In this document: one piece after another, positions 1 through 11,210 of the stretch
How positions within the stretch are numbered: position 1 is the stretch's first letter
Layout of the letters: each line of letters starts with the position of its first letter
Assembly (NCBI RefSeq): GCF_028502605.1
Contig: NC_079234.1
Coordinates: forward strand, 3,100,001-3,164,000
Reading direction: 5' to 3'
DNA length: 64,000 bases
DNA from: Trichoderma breve
Lineage: Eukaryota > Ascomycota > Sordariomycetes > Hypocreales > Hypocreaceae
The notes under the pieces: model-generated
What the model was told of the DNA's origin: nothing
Database searches by the model: none
Seen by the model: the letters and a program-made list of their open reading frames with translations, nothing else
Made by a program: the position numbers and the translations under genes

Positions 1-438
1 TGAATGACGATGACGATTTCGACGACGATGGAGGTGAGGGGTTGTGTGTTGCGTTGCTGTGTTTGTCTAGAGCCCTTTCCCCGGAATCCCAGTGGCGATC
101 CCGCGGCAGCGTCACCGTCCCTTGCATTACTCTCTACAGTACGAACTTTTGGTTTGGGCAACTTAGCGCTCATGACAAGCGATCTATATGGTAATAGTTC
201 AAAACAACGCGAACTGCTCATCGTATACCTAGCTTTGTTTTGCCACGGGGGGAGAGGAAATGAGGGCTCCCGCTGCGTGTCCATGGCGTAGGAGGCACCC
301 ATCACCTGACACCTCGTCACGCCTCCGTCCGGAGTGATAGCTGCACTTGGTTTGTTTTAATTACTTGGTAGCAGGGCGGTAATTATAGCACTTTGCGGAT
401 CTCTTCTCTCAGCTTCTACGGGTGGCCCATAGGAACAC

Positions 439-460
439 GGACATGGACATGGACATGGAC
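439..460. repeat. GGACAT hexamer repeat
   Basis: The hexamer GGACAT occurs three times in perfect tandem, followed by a partial fourth unit (GGAC). It lies in non-coding DNA and no function is suggested. Confidence 0.8.
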
Positions 461-830
461 GTACTCGTAAAATCGTAGTTAGGGGTGTGTGGGAGAGAAG
501 TTGTGGCGCAACACGGCCGGAGCATTGCATCAAAAAAGAGGCTCGTAGCTGTGAACGGCAGAAGTTGAAGGGGAGCTTATCAGTATCTTTGCTCCTTTGT
601 CCAGCAAACCTGGTACTTTGCTCATATTACTCTCGCGGGCAGCTCCGCACCGGATATGATTGCAACTGGGTATCTCAACGGTACAAGAGAGATAAGGAGA
701 GAAAGGAGTGAGTGCTGGTATCGTATCGTATCTTAGTCATTTGCCGGGGCCGCCATCCCTATTCCTATTCGGCGGGGAACGTCATTTTGGCAACAGGCTG
801 GTGATGTTGATGACGCGCCGGAGCCGGTCA

Positions 831-855
831 CTGGTCTGGTCTGTTCTGGTCTGGT
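831..855. repeat. CTGGT short tandem repeat
   Basis: Imperfect tandem CTGGT/CTGTT pentamers in gene-free DNA. The nearby TGTCTTGTCTTG run at about 890-905 is similar in style. Confidence 0.6.
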
Positions 856-2748
856 GAGGTGGCTGAGGCATGCTAGTGAAATGCCGCTTTGTCTTGTCTT
901 GTCTTGAGGAGAGGTACTCGGTACTTTTGGGAGAAACAAAGGGCTGAGGAAGAACGCGGATGACCAAGAAATGATTTGAGCGTTTCTAGCCGCGGGTGTT
1001 CGTTGTCGCATTTGATTTGATTACCATGTACAGTAATGTTCTTTCTTGTCGGCGCTGCCCGGGAGTGACGGAATCGTCCATACATGTACATGGCCTTGGC
1101 TTTACGCAACAACTGCAGTGCTATGCTATCGGGTACCATGTACGTGCGTCATGACCTCAAGGCCTCTGTTTACCCTGCTGCTCCAGGTACAGACTACATG
1201 CATGCAACAGCCAGCATCCAGCCAATCCATTCTAAACGCGCCGTCAGAACCCGAAGCCGCAGGGCCACTCAGCGATAGGCACTGTAGCGCGTGGCAGCCC
1301 GTTGATTCGATTGGCAGATTGTGTTCATATGACCGGTACCTGCCATGTACCTCTGACTGCTGCGTAATTACACAAGCTGCAACAGGCAAGGAGAAGGTCC
1401 CGTTGATGTAATCGTGGCTACCAAATCTCGAGGTACCTTGCATTAATCAAAACCGCACCTGCACAAGTCCTCTGTACCCCATGCGTCTGTTGATGGCGAG
1501 CGCCGGAACTCGTCACTACAGTACACGAACAAATTGAGACAGGCAGACAGACACCCCTAGGAGCACCAGACTCCAGGTTCGCCCAGCTGAGATTAGCGCT
1601 GCCGCGAGCGCTGTTTGCCCCTGTGGCCGCTGACCACTGTCCCGTCACCTCTGCCAGCCCAGTACCTCGCCGTCACTGTACGCGGCACGCCCCCCTCCCC
1701 CTCTGACCTCGCAGGCTGGGATACCCCCCTCCTTCGGCCCCCTTGGCGGAATCACGCCCCCCAACAGCTGCCACTGCAAGGCCCGGCCAGCGGACCTGGA
1801 ACCTTCCAACTCCCCCCGCGTTATCGAGTCACTGACAACAGCGCCCCGGCCGTCGCAGTACCAGCAGGTACATGCATTCATGTCGTGTCGATGCTGTAAG
1901 GTCTGGTACTTCGTAGCTGTAGCTGTAATTGGGCGGGCGGCCACTCATCAAAGCTGCCACCCCCCGAACGTCTTGAGCAACAACGGAACCCTTCTCTGCT
2001 TCATCTCTTCATATGTTACAACTTTGCTACACTACATACAACCAGCCAACGATACCAGCTCAAACAGCACTCCAGTCTCTTTCTTTGATGAACCGGCTCA
2101 GCTCAGCTCAGCTCTGAATAATATTTGATCTTGTTACTTACACGACCTTTTCTTCTCTTTGTTCTTGTTTCGATACCATATCATACATCTTGCTGTATTA
2201 ACGATAGACGTCGCATCTTCTCACGAACACCAAAAAACGAGGCCCGGTGGCTGCGCCATTCCCTCCCTACCTACTATACTTATACCAACCTAGAGATCGC
2301 CTTGTTTCTTTTGTTGCACGAACCAGCGTATTACTGCACATTTCGTATTCATCTTTTGCCAACCATCTTCCCCTCCGTACTACTATATCTGCCTAGTAGT
2401 ACCTCAACGACGCGAACCCCTCGTCACCGTCGATAGCCCCTCTGTTCCTCCCGCAGGCAAACCCCTTATCTGGCGGTACCTCAAATCTCGTCTATACCTG
2501 CTAGACCTGCTGCCGGAGCTGCCTAGTATCTGGCCCTACCCGACGACGAGAAGCTTCCATTTTTTCCCATCGAGCTGATCGGGACAATACCGTCGCATTA
2601 TACCTACTATACTCTTTTTTATTTTCCTTTTTCTCTCCTCGACTTGATAAACGAGCTTTAGCTTTTGGCTTTCCAGAACCCGTTTCGTTCTGCGGAAGCA
2701 AAAGCAGCTGGAGCGGGACCACTGCTCCAATCCCCTTACACAGGTTGA

Positions 2749-5700
2749 ATGCCGGGTGAGTAACAGTCCCGTCTTATCTTGTACCACTGCTGTGACGACA
2801 CCGCGATAAGACGTGCATCGCCATCCCTTGAAGCACGGCGAGGCAGACATACAGACCGATCGGCCGCCAGACATACACACAGACACACATAAAAAAGGGC
2901 GTTATCGCTGACCTATGAATTCCCTACAGCCAAGAAGGAAAGGAAAAATGCAAAGCACAGCGGCGGCATTGCCGCAGCGGTGACCAAACAGACGGCCGGC
3001 AAGTTCGCGTGAGTCCTCCCGCTAAAACACCCCCCCATGGCCCATGGCAAGGCATCGCAGCGCATGGCCCTCGGCCTCGTGACTCACCCTTTCTGCTGCG
3101 CTTTTCCTTGCTGCTTTGGGTCTTGGGCACAATCTGATGCCGTATGAACAGCTGGGTTTGCTGACCTGGTGCTTGTGAATAAATAGGAGACCTGTCAACG
3201 ACGGCGACGAAAGTGGAAACGACACCCCAAAGAGCATTCCTACTTCCAACGCCTCCTCCCCTCCCATCAACACGCCCGAGATAAGGCCTACGGCTGCTCC
3301 TGACAATGACAATCCTGAGCCGTCGCCTTCCTTGGATGCCTTGTCCACCACTTCGGTTTCTGCAAGCACCGCTCCGAGCGTGATACATGACTGGGCGAGA
3401 AACGGAATGGCAGCCTCTCCGAGCAACCTGATCGCTCTGGCGAGTGAATCGCCGCCTACACAGCCCTCTTCCTACGAAGACTCAGGCCGCCTTCACCATG
3501 GCTGGACGGCCCAGAGGGCCTTCATGACGCCGTCACCGGCATCGCCCTCTCCGCCCACCAGTCACCCGAGGCGGCCTCTCAGCTACCAGATGGATCCCCA
3601 TTTTGTGTCTCCGGACAACATGCCCAGGCCTTCTTCGACCGCCGCCCACCATCGCCGGAGCTCCCTTCACTCTCCGGTCCCGTATGCTCACACTCACTCC
3701 CGAATCGGATCCCACCCTCCTCCGCTTCCCCACCAACCCCAGGCGCACTTTTACGGCGTCTCAGACCTGGACCTCACCATCAAGCCGCAGTCCGGTATGA
3801 AGCCGGGCGACCAGGGACTCTACTTTGGCTTCGACAAGCTCCCGAGCCCCTACAGCTCTGCTGGCTCTGGAAATGTCGTCTTGGCCGGGTACCAGGGCGG
3901 CTTGGAGGTTTACGGTGTTAGCAAACGGGGGCTGGAGCACATCGCCAGCCTCAAGGGCCTGCGGGGTGGCGTTCATTACGCCAAGATACTTCCGTGGACT
4001 GCTGGCGGAGACAAGGACTCTGTGTTCCCCTTGGTAGCTCTGGTCGTGCACGGCCCCGTACTTCCTCAGCGCGCAGCCCCGGCTGCAGGCCCGGACGACG
4101 ATGACGACACCGCGAGGAAGGTCGACGGTGCCACGAGCCCCCGGTCTACCTATGCTCACCAGGACGCCTTTACTGGGCGGGGTGGCCAGAACGGGCATGT
4201 GATTGAGGCCTACCAGACAGCCGTCGAAATCTACTCGCTCAAGACTAACAAGTTGGTCGATGTCCTCTTGCAGGCTCCCGCCATCCCCATCAGCGCAGAG
4301 GTTTCTCTGACTAGCCCAATTTTCCAACCTCCTCCTCCCACCGGGGCATTTGCCATCAAGGCAGATGCCGGAACCGTTGCAGTATGCTCCGGCGCTACTG
4401 GCGAATGTTGGATATACACGCAGCTACTACAGCCGCAGAATGGACATGTCTTTGCTTGCACCGCCAAGCTCTGGACTTGTGTGCAGCAGGGTCAGCGAGG
4501 CGGCGATGTAGCTGAGGAGACGGATAAGATGAACCCCCTTGGCACAATCCGCCGACCCAATCCTCCAACGGCCATATTTGCTCTCAACGGCCGCAGGATT
4601 GCCTACTGCCCAGCTCCGCCATCTTCGAACATCGCTATCCGAGCGCATCTACCAGTGCCAATTCTAGGAAGAGGTGCCGGAATCTCATCCCACACGCCGC
4701 CTCACCTTCCTTCGGTTACCGCTGCCGTGGATCTGCCTATTTCTGACAGTGTCGTCAACAAGGTGATGCGCGAGGCGACCCAGGAGCTCATTCAAGGCGC
4801 GAAATGGGTCGGCCAGCAAGGTTTACAGGCTTGGAATTCGTATTGGAATCGATCAACGAGCCCGCAGTCCCAACAGCAGCAGCAACAACAGCAGTTGCAG
4901 CCCCGATCACCACCTCAGCAGTGGGCTTCTCGCAACGATGGTGCTTCATTCCCACCAACTCATGGTGCGTCTGCGCAAGCGGTCTCGGCCAAGGATCCTG
5001 GACTTGTCTCCATCGTGGATGTTGACTCGCTGGTGACGTCTCCTTCTATTCACCCTTCTTGCACTTTCGCCACCCCTCTAGGCTGCAGTTTTCTGTCGTT
5101 TTCGCCCTCCTCCTTGTCTCTATTCACAGCGAGCAGCAAGGGAGATGTGCAGACAGTGTGGGACTTGCTCCGTATTCAACACACCCATTCGTCGCCCCTG
5201 CAGGCGTCGTTGGCCTCCCATGAGAGCGCTGGTCCTCAGGTTCGCCAAATTGCCCAGTTCTCGCGCATGACTGTGGCTCGCATTATTGAGGTGGTCTGGA
5301 CAGAGCCTCAAGGCGAGCGACTGGCCATGGTGACTGAGAGAGGAACTGTTCATCTCTTGGAGATGCCCTTTAGCGCTTTCATGTGGCCACCGCCGCGCAG
5401 ACGCAAAGTGACGCAAAAGCCTGCCGCAGAACCATCCGAGCCTTCGAGCTCCGCCGTTTCCCTCGCATCTGGCGCTTTTGGTGCTGCATACCAGGTGGCA
5501 ATGCCCTTTGTCACACGCTCGCGCCAGGGCAGCGGTAATACTTCAAACAGTGCTGGCAGCATCCTGAAGGACTCGGCAGCTCAGGGTGGGCGTGCGATTG
5601 CCGCGAGCATCACCAGCTCCATTGGAAAGACTGGCTCCGCCATCAGCCAGTTACGCCACACCGGAGAGAACCGCGTGTCCCTGCCCCCAAGTGCCTCACT

Positions 5701-6508
5701 ACCTACATCGTCGTGTGTCATCTGGATCAGAGGCAGGCGGAGCGCCTCTCTCTTCAACCTAGGCGGGGGCCTTGTTCGAACGTACCCCAGCAAGTCTCGA
5801 CGTCACAGCGGCAAGCGCAATACACGTGCCAATCGATATACAGACTATCGATTGCCGCTGCTGCCAGATGATACTGTTGCTCCGGCTGTTCGCCAGATCC
5901 TAGAACTGGGCGCTCAGGAAGAGTATCTGGAGCTGTCAGAGGCGGAAATGGACGTGGGAACGACATTGACGCTCAAGGGTCGCCCACGTGTGGTTTCCAA
6001 CACTCTTCATACCATGGGCGAGACTATTCCTCAAGCAGAAATCGAGTGCAGTGCGCCTTATCAACCTTTCCATACTGACAGACGCGTCGTTCTTTGCGAG
6101 TATACTCCGGCCTATGGCAGTCAGCTCGTTGGATCGAACGTCCTTGCAAACTCTTCTATGGATGCCCCGGCGGCGCCGACCTCCAAGAAGGCAAAGAAGA
6201 CCCAGCATCTGAGTGCGAATGCGCCAAGCGGCGGGTCAGATGCATCCACCTGGGCGTTTGGACAGGACATTTCCGTTGTCAAGCTGGACCTGGGCCTCCC
6301 CTCTGCTTTTGAAGACGAATACGACGATCCAGAGGACCACCGACCTCTGCCTCCATCAGCCATGGAGCGTGTTATGGAGTATGGCGACTCGGAGCAGATC
6401 GTCGTTACGACGAGGCGACGACGTGGAGCCCACCAAGGGGATCCTGACGGTGACGGATTCTTCGAGGACGACTGCGAGGTTCTCGATTTTGCTGACCAGA
6501 GAGTCTAA
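2749..6508 (+). CDS. WD40/beta-propeller-like protein, BCAS3-related (fungal)
   Basis: Spliced gene with exons 2749-2755, 2930-3008 and 3187-6508, giving 1135 residues. The introns start GTGAGT and end CAG/TAG, and the phases join cleanly. The N-terminus (MPAKKERKNAKHSGG...) is basic. Residues about 80-215 are Ser/Pro-rich and disordered. A propeller-like part follows, with the phrases GYQGGLEVYGV and SLKGLRGGVHYAKILPW. A Gln-rich tract lies near residue 590. A second propeller-like block (VSIVDVDSL, FTASSKGDVQTVWDL, VTERGTVHLLEMP) precedes an acidic C-terminus. I read this as a distant BCAS3/PROPPIN-type WD40 protein. In other eukaryotes BCAS3 relatives bind phosphoinositides and act at autophagic membranes; that role is not shown here. 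Gene structure is firm, family assignment moderate. Confidence 0.75.
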
Positions 6509-7163
6509 ATAAGCGGCTACCGAGCAGTCTTGCAATTTCAAGACCGAAGCCTTACTTTGGGCTTCTTGGGACTCGAGAGGGAACCTTCTCCCCTAATTTT
6601 TTTCTTTTTTTTTCTTGGGTATAAACTAGGTTCTACTAATTTGACAACTTCTGACATTGGGTTCACTGTTTTGCTTGGCTTTCTTCTTCTTCTCTTAAGC
6701 AAAGTTGAGCAAACACTGTTGGAGGATTGGTTTGACGGATGCTTATACTCTTCGAGTCCCTCACTAAGGCTGCTCGGGATTTATCTAGATTGGATGCGTC
6801 GCCTGTATGGCTGCATGTTCCTGTTATGTTCTATAGGTAGCATCTCTTTAGTTTAGCAGCTCCTGTTGCACCCCATTACTGAATAGACACCACACTCGAG
6901 ATACCCAAATCATTGTCGCCTCTTTTCCCTCTCTCTATATTCTGTTCCCAGTCATTGTGAAGAAGCTCTCTCTCTCGTACATGGCTTATATGCGCACCCA
7001 GTAAAAGTTCGTACATGATTGTGCAAAGGCACTATTAATGTTGATTGCTACGGCCACTTCTAACACCCAGATTACCCCATGCATACATTTGACGAGCCCC
7101 ATTTCGCACATGGGCTCACTCATATACATGTTAAGGCATTATGTTTTTCTTTCTTCTTCTGCT
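6509..7163. other. convergent 3' region between the BCAS3-like gene and DPM2
   Basis: Holds the 3' ends of two converging genes. T-rich runs (about 6597-6615) and short poly-T/CTTCTT tracts are present. No coding sequence is supported. Confidence 0.6.
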
Positions 7164-7660
7164 TTACGCCTTCTTCTTGGCAGCGGCCTTGGCCTTGGCG
7201 GCTTTCTTCTGGTTGCTCCGAATCATGACCATGCCGACGAAGGAGCCGACGACGGCGGAACCCAGGAGGAGGAGGATGACGGGGATGCGGATTGCCCAGA
7301 CGCGGGGGAGGAAGAGGTTCTGGAGGGGGTGGTCGTCGTCGACAAAGGGCTGTGAGTTTGTTAGTACGATTTGATTCTCTCTTGTAAAGCGAAGCAAGTG
7401 TGTTTGATTGGGGGCGCTTTAGAGTAAAGCAAGCGTATTTAGATGGGGGGAAGGGTTTACCATGAGAAGGGTCCAGATGGTGTAGTAGAGGAAGATGACG
7501 GATGCGGCCACAAGCATGGCGAAACCGACGAGTTTATCGAGCTGAGAGGGAGTTAGTTGTTGTGTTTTTTTTCCTTGCTGTGTGTCGAGTCGACGTGGGG
7601 GAGCAATTTCGAAGAAGTGGTGATATCACTGGATGAAGGGGGGACGATGGGACGAACCAT
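7164..7660 (-). CDS. DPM2: dolichol-phosphate mannosyltransferase subunit 2 (DPM2)
   Basis: Exons on the minus strand are 7658-7660 (the ATG alone), 7461-7541 and 7164-7349, giving 89 residues. The protein begins MLDKLVGFAMLVAAS, has a first membrane segment (about 7-24, ending IWTLLM), a short loop PFVDDDHPLQ, a second membrane segment (about 45-68, VWAIRIPVILLLLGSAVVGS) and a Lys/Ala-rich tail. This two-helix layout and the PFVD.HPLQ loop are typical of DPM2, the small ER membrane subunit that stabilises DPM synthase, which makes dolichol-phosphate mannose for N-glycans, O-mannose and GPI anchors. Odd points: the first coding exon is just the start codon, and intron 1 has the unusual donor GTTCGT with a CTAAC branch site just upstream of the acceptor. 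Intron 2 (donor GTAAAC) is ordinary in length. Confidence 0.93.
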
Positions 7661-8335
7661 TGTTGGGAAGCTTTGGTCTTGTCTTTCGAACTGCAATTAA
7701 TTGAACGGAAGATTGGAGAGTTGTAGTATGAGTTTATGTCTCCGTATGGAGAGGAATCGGGCGAAGATTATAAAGGAGCGTGGGTGGTTTCTTTGGGTGG
7801 AGGAGAGAGAAAGTTGGCAACTGAATCGCGAACGAGAAGGTTGGCAGGCGATGTGCCCACGCTGGCATGAACGCGCCAGGGATTGAGATTCGATTCCGAG
7901 GCGCCTTTTTTAGGGGCTTGTTTGCGGTGCTGGTTGGGGAGGTACTTGTGGCGGTGCGGTAGTTACACGATTCTGTGCGGCGGAGAGTATGGATGGAATA
8001 GGTAGACTTTTGGGTGGATGCGGTAGTGGCAAGGCTGCTGCTGTGTGTGTACTGTAGCTGTGTGTGGCGCATGAAGCAACTGAGACCTGGTCCGTGCACG
8101 ATTTTTTCTTTTCTTTCAGCCTAGCCTTTTACTGCTTTGCTTGCGTCGTACCAACTTTCTTGCTTCTTGGAATAAAACATCATCCGCGCCGTCTCGACAA
8201 AGGCAACTTGTTTTGTGCAACTGCATTGTCTCGCCTACTCGCTTGTCTCCAGCTTCGATTGCTCTTCTCTTTCTTTTACCTCTCCCCTTTACGAACCTCG
8301 ACGACACTTTTATTCTCCAGCTAGATCGCGAAACG
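7661..8335. other. divergent promoter between DPM2 and CWC22
   Basis: Shared upstream region for two genes transcribed away from each other. The CWC22 side (about 8100-8330) is C/T-rich on the + strand, as in a fungal leader. The frame remains open upstream of the CWC22 ATG but lacks an ATG, so it is probably leader. Confidence 0.6.
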
Positions 8336-10864
8336 ATGGCGTCGGCCGTGGTCGACATGCCGCACCGCGAGCGCGGAAAGCAGCGAGAGGGCGGCGATTC
8401 CTATCGTCCCGCTCGTGCTGCGCGCTCGCCCGTACCGGTGCCGGTGCGGACGGAGGAGGAGAAACAGGCGGCGGCAAAGGCCGAGTACGAGAAGCTGCTC
8501 AACATGCGGTCGGGAGGCACGTACATTCCGCCCGCGAGGCTCAGGGCGCTGCAGGCACAGATCACGGACAAGACCAGCAAGGAGTACCAGCGGATGGCGT
8601 GGGAGGCCCTCAAGAAGAGCATCAACGGACTGATCAATAAGGTCAACACGGCCAACATAAAGCACATCGTCCCCGAGCTGTTTGGCGAGAACCTGATCCG
8701 GGGGCGGGGCCTGTTCTGCCGGTCCATCATGAAGGCTCAGGCCGCCAGCTTGCCCTTCACGCCCATCTACGCGGCCATGGCGGCCATTGTCAACACCAAG
8801 CTGCCGCAGGTTGGCGAGCTGCTGATCAAGCGCCTCATCATGCAGTTCCGCAAGGGCTTCAAGCGAAACGACAAGGCCGTCTGCCTCTCCTCGACGACTT
8901 TCCTCGCGCACCTGATCAACCAGCAGGTCCAGCACGAGATGCTGGCCGGCCAGATCCTGCTGCTGCTCCTGCACAAACCGACGGACGACAGCGTGGAGAT
9001 TGCCGTGGGGTTCTGCAAGGAGGTCGGGCAGTACCTGGAGGAGATGCAGCCTGCCATCTCCATGGCCGTCTTCGACCAGTTCCGCAACATCCTTCACGAG
9101 TCCGACATCGACAAGCGAACCCAGTATATGATTGAGGTGCTTTTCCAGATCCGAAAGGACAAGTTTAAGGATAGCCCTGCTATCAAGGAAGAGCTGGACC
9201 TGGTTGAGGAGGAGGACCAAATCACACACAAGGTTGAGCTTGATGGCGAGATTGATGTTCAGGATGGACTCAACATCTTCAAATTCGACTCCGAGTGGGA
9301 GGAGCACGAAGAGGCTTACCGGAAACTCAAGGCGGAAATTCTCGGCGAGGGTAGCGACGATGAGGACGGCGACGAGGATGATGAGGACGAGAGCGATGAA
9401 GAGGAGGAGGAGGAATCGAAAGCCATGGAGATCAAGGACCAGTCTAACGCCGACTTGGTCAATCTACGAAGAACCATCTACCTCACTATCATGTCGAGCG
9501 CCGATCCAGAGGAAGCAGTCCACAAGTTGATGAAGATCAATCTTCCCGCTGGCCAGGAGCCTGAGCTGCCGTCCATGATTGTCGAGTGTTGCTCCCAGGA
9601 AAAGACGTACACCAAGTTCTTTGGCCTGATTGGCGAGCGGTTTGCCAAGATCAACCGTCTGTGGTGCGATCTCTTTGAGCAGGCTTTTGCCAAGTACTAC
9701 GAGACTATCCACCGATATGAGAACAACAAGCTACGAAACATTGCCATGCTGTTCGGCCACATGTTTGCCGCCGACTCCCTTGGCTGGCACTGCCTCTCCG
9801 TCATCCACCTGAACGAGGATGAAACCACATCCAGCAGCCGTATCTTCATTAAGATTCTATTCCAACACATCTCGGAGGAAGTCGGTATGGTTAAGCTGAG
9901 GGCACGCATGACGGACGAAACCCTCCGCCCCAGTCTCGAAGGCATCTTCCCCCGCGAGAACCCCCGCAACATCAGATTCTCCATCAACTACTTTACCAGC
10001 ATCGGCATGGGTGTTTTGACCGAGGAGATGCGAGAGCACCTCCAGAACATGCCCAAGCCTGCACTCCCCGCACCCCCTGCCCAGGACCGCTCGGATTCGG
10101 AGTCTGTCTCAAGCTACTCGTCTTATACTCGCTCATCATACTCTTCTCGATCTCGCTCCCGTTCTCGATCTGCGGCTCGACGTGACGACAGTCGAGGCCG
10201 ATCCCTTTCCCGAACACCGCCACGACGTGGTGCAAGAGATCGATCATACTCCGACTCGCGGTCACGATCCCGGTCTCGGTCTGACTCTATCTCATCTCGT
10301 GGACGAGATCGAGGGTCGTACTCCGCTAGTCCTCCTAGACGGGGAGGCCGACGAGATGCTTCCAGAAGCCGAAGCTACTCCTCACGCTCGCGCTCCTCGC
10401 AGTCTCCACCTCCACAACGGAATCGTGGCCGTGCGCGAAGCAACTCGTACAGCTCCTACAGCCGCTCACCATCCCCACCGCGACGAGACGCAAACTCGGC
10501 CAGCCCACCACCTCGACGGGGTCGACCTCGCCAGAGCCCCGGCGGACCCGCTGGTCGTAGAAACAGCTCGTCTGTCAGCAGCGGAGGACCCCGGAAGAAG
10601 CTCAGACGGGATATCAGCCGATCGCCGTCCCGCGAGGATTCGAGATCAAGGTCGAGATCAAGGTCTCCGGTCCCTCCTTCGCGCGGCAGAAGGGCTTCTT
10701 ACAGCCCGTCGCGCAGCCGTAGTCCGCCCTCGCGCAGGACAAGAGATGATTCGGCGGATCGTCCGCGAGAGAGGAGTCCTGTGCCGATGAAGAGGCGGCG
10801 GTACGATAGTGAGAGCGTGTCCAGGTCACCGCCTCCTGTGAAGCGTGGTCGGCGGGAGACTTGA
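8336..10864 (+). CDS. CWC22: pre-mRNA-splicing factor CWC22 (MIF4G + MA3 + RS tail)
   Basis: Intronless, 842 residues from the ATG at 8336. The N-terminus is charged, with GGTYIPPARLRALQAQ leading into a MIF4G domain (about 80-285; includes NIKHIVPELFGENLIRGRG and TPIYAAMAAIVNTKLP). A strongly acidic linker lies near 338-363. An MA3 domain follows (about 375-495; NLRRTIYLTIMSSADPEEA), and then a conserved helical part ending near FTSIGMGVLTEEMREHL. The last ~260 residues are an Arg/Ser-dipeptide domain. CWC22 is a spliceosome protein that binds eIF4A3 and guides exon-junction-complex loading; its MIF4G domain is the eIF4A3-binding part. Assignment rests on domain order and typical phrases. 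The RS tail resembles metazoan forms more than the short budding-yeast protein. Confidence 0.94.
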   Translation: MASAVVDMPHRERGKQREGGDSYRPARAARSPVPVPVRTEEEKQAAAKAEYEKLLNMRSGGTYIPPARLRALQAQITDKTSKEYQRMAWEALKKSINGLINKVNTANIKHIVPELFGENLIRGRGLFCRSIMKAQAASLPFTPIYAAMAAIVNTKLPQVGELLIKRLIMQFRKGFKRNDKAVCLSSTTFLAHLINQQVQHEMLAGQILLLLLHKPTDDSVEIAVGFCKEVGQYLEEMQPAISMAVFDQFRNILHESDIDKRTQYMIEVLFQIRKDKFKDSPAIKEELDLVEEEDQITHKVELDGEIDVQDGLNIFKFDSEWEEHEEAYRKLKAEILGEGSDDEDGDEDDEDESDEEEEEESKAMEIKDQSNADLVNLRRTIYLTIMSSADPEEAVHKLMKINLPAGQEPELPSMIVECCSQEKTYTKFFGLIGERFAKINRLWCDLFEQAFAKYYETIHRYENNKLRNIAMLFGHMFAADSLGWHCLSVIHLNEDETTSSSRIFIKILFQHISEEVGMVKLRARMTDETLRPSLEGIFPRENPRNIRFSINYFTSIGMGVLTEEMREHLQNMPKPALPAPPAQDRSDSESVSSYSSYTRSSYSSRSRSRSRSAARRDDSRGRSLSRTPPRRGARDRSYSDSRSRSRSRSDSISSRGRDRGSYSASPPRRGGRRDASRSRSYSSRSRSSQSPPPQRNRGRARSNSYSSYSRSPSPPRRDANSASPPPRRGRPRQSPGGPAGRRNSSSVSSGGPRKKLRRDISRSPSREDSRSRSRSRSPVPPSRGRRASYSPSRSRSPPSRRTRDDSADRPRERSPVPMKRRRYDSESVSRSPPPVKRGRRET

Positions 10865-11210
10865 GGTTTCGGTCTATCCCTGTAAATTGGTATACTTATT
10901 ATTACCCCTTTTTTTATATCTCTATCGCCAGATTGGGACGGTTTCGTGAAATGGGCTGGGAATGGATATGTGTGTAATGGATTGAGTGGGATTGGGGAGA
11001 TTTATCCTGGGTTTACCTACATCAAGTTTTGGCCCCCTTCTTTATTAATGTCATTAGCGACTAAAAATTGAAAATGAACATTTAATGTCTACTTTGGCCA
11101 TTGCTCGGTATTCCTTATTTGGCGTCACGTAGTGAGGCAATCGTAGATATCAACTCTTCCATTATATATATGCTATATTACGTACGTACTAGTCCAGTGC
11201 TTTTTTTACT
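10865..11210. other. convergent 3' region between CWC22 and beta-mannosidase
   Basis: AT-rich spacer with the 3' ends of two converging genes. I see no other feature in it. Confidence 0.6.

Larger units (their letters stand above)
1..2748. other. gene-free region upstream of the WD40/BCAS3-like gene
   Basis: No open reading frame here has convincing length, composition or splice structure. The stretch holds short simple repeats (a GGACAT repeat near 439 and CTGGT units near 831). From about 2100 to 2748 the + strand turns C/T-rich, with many CTTCTC and TTTTCTTC runs, as expected for the promoter and transcribed leader of the + strand gene that begins at 2749. Confidence 0.6.

Noticed and set aside
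8321..9307. 328-codon open frame antisense to CWC22
   Set aside because: Shadow of the CWC22 coding strand; the sense frame carries the MIF4G domain.
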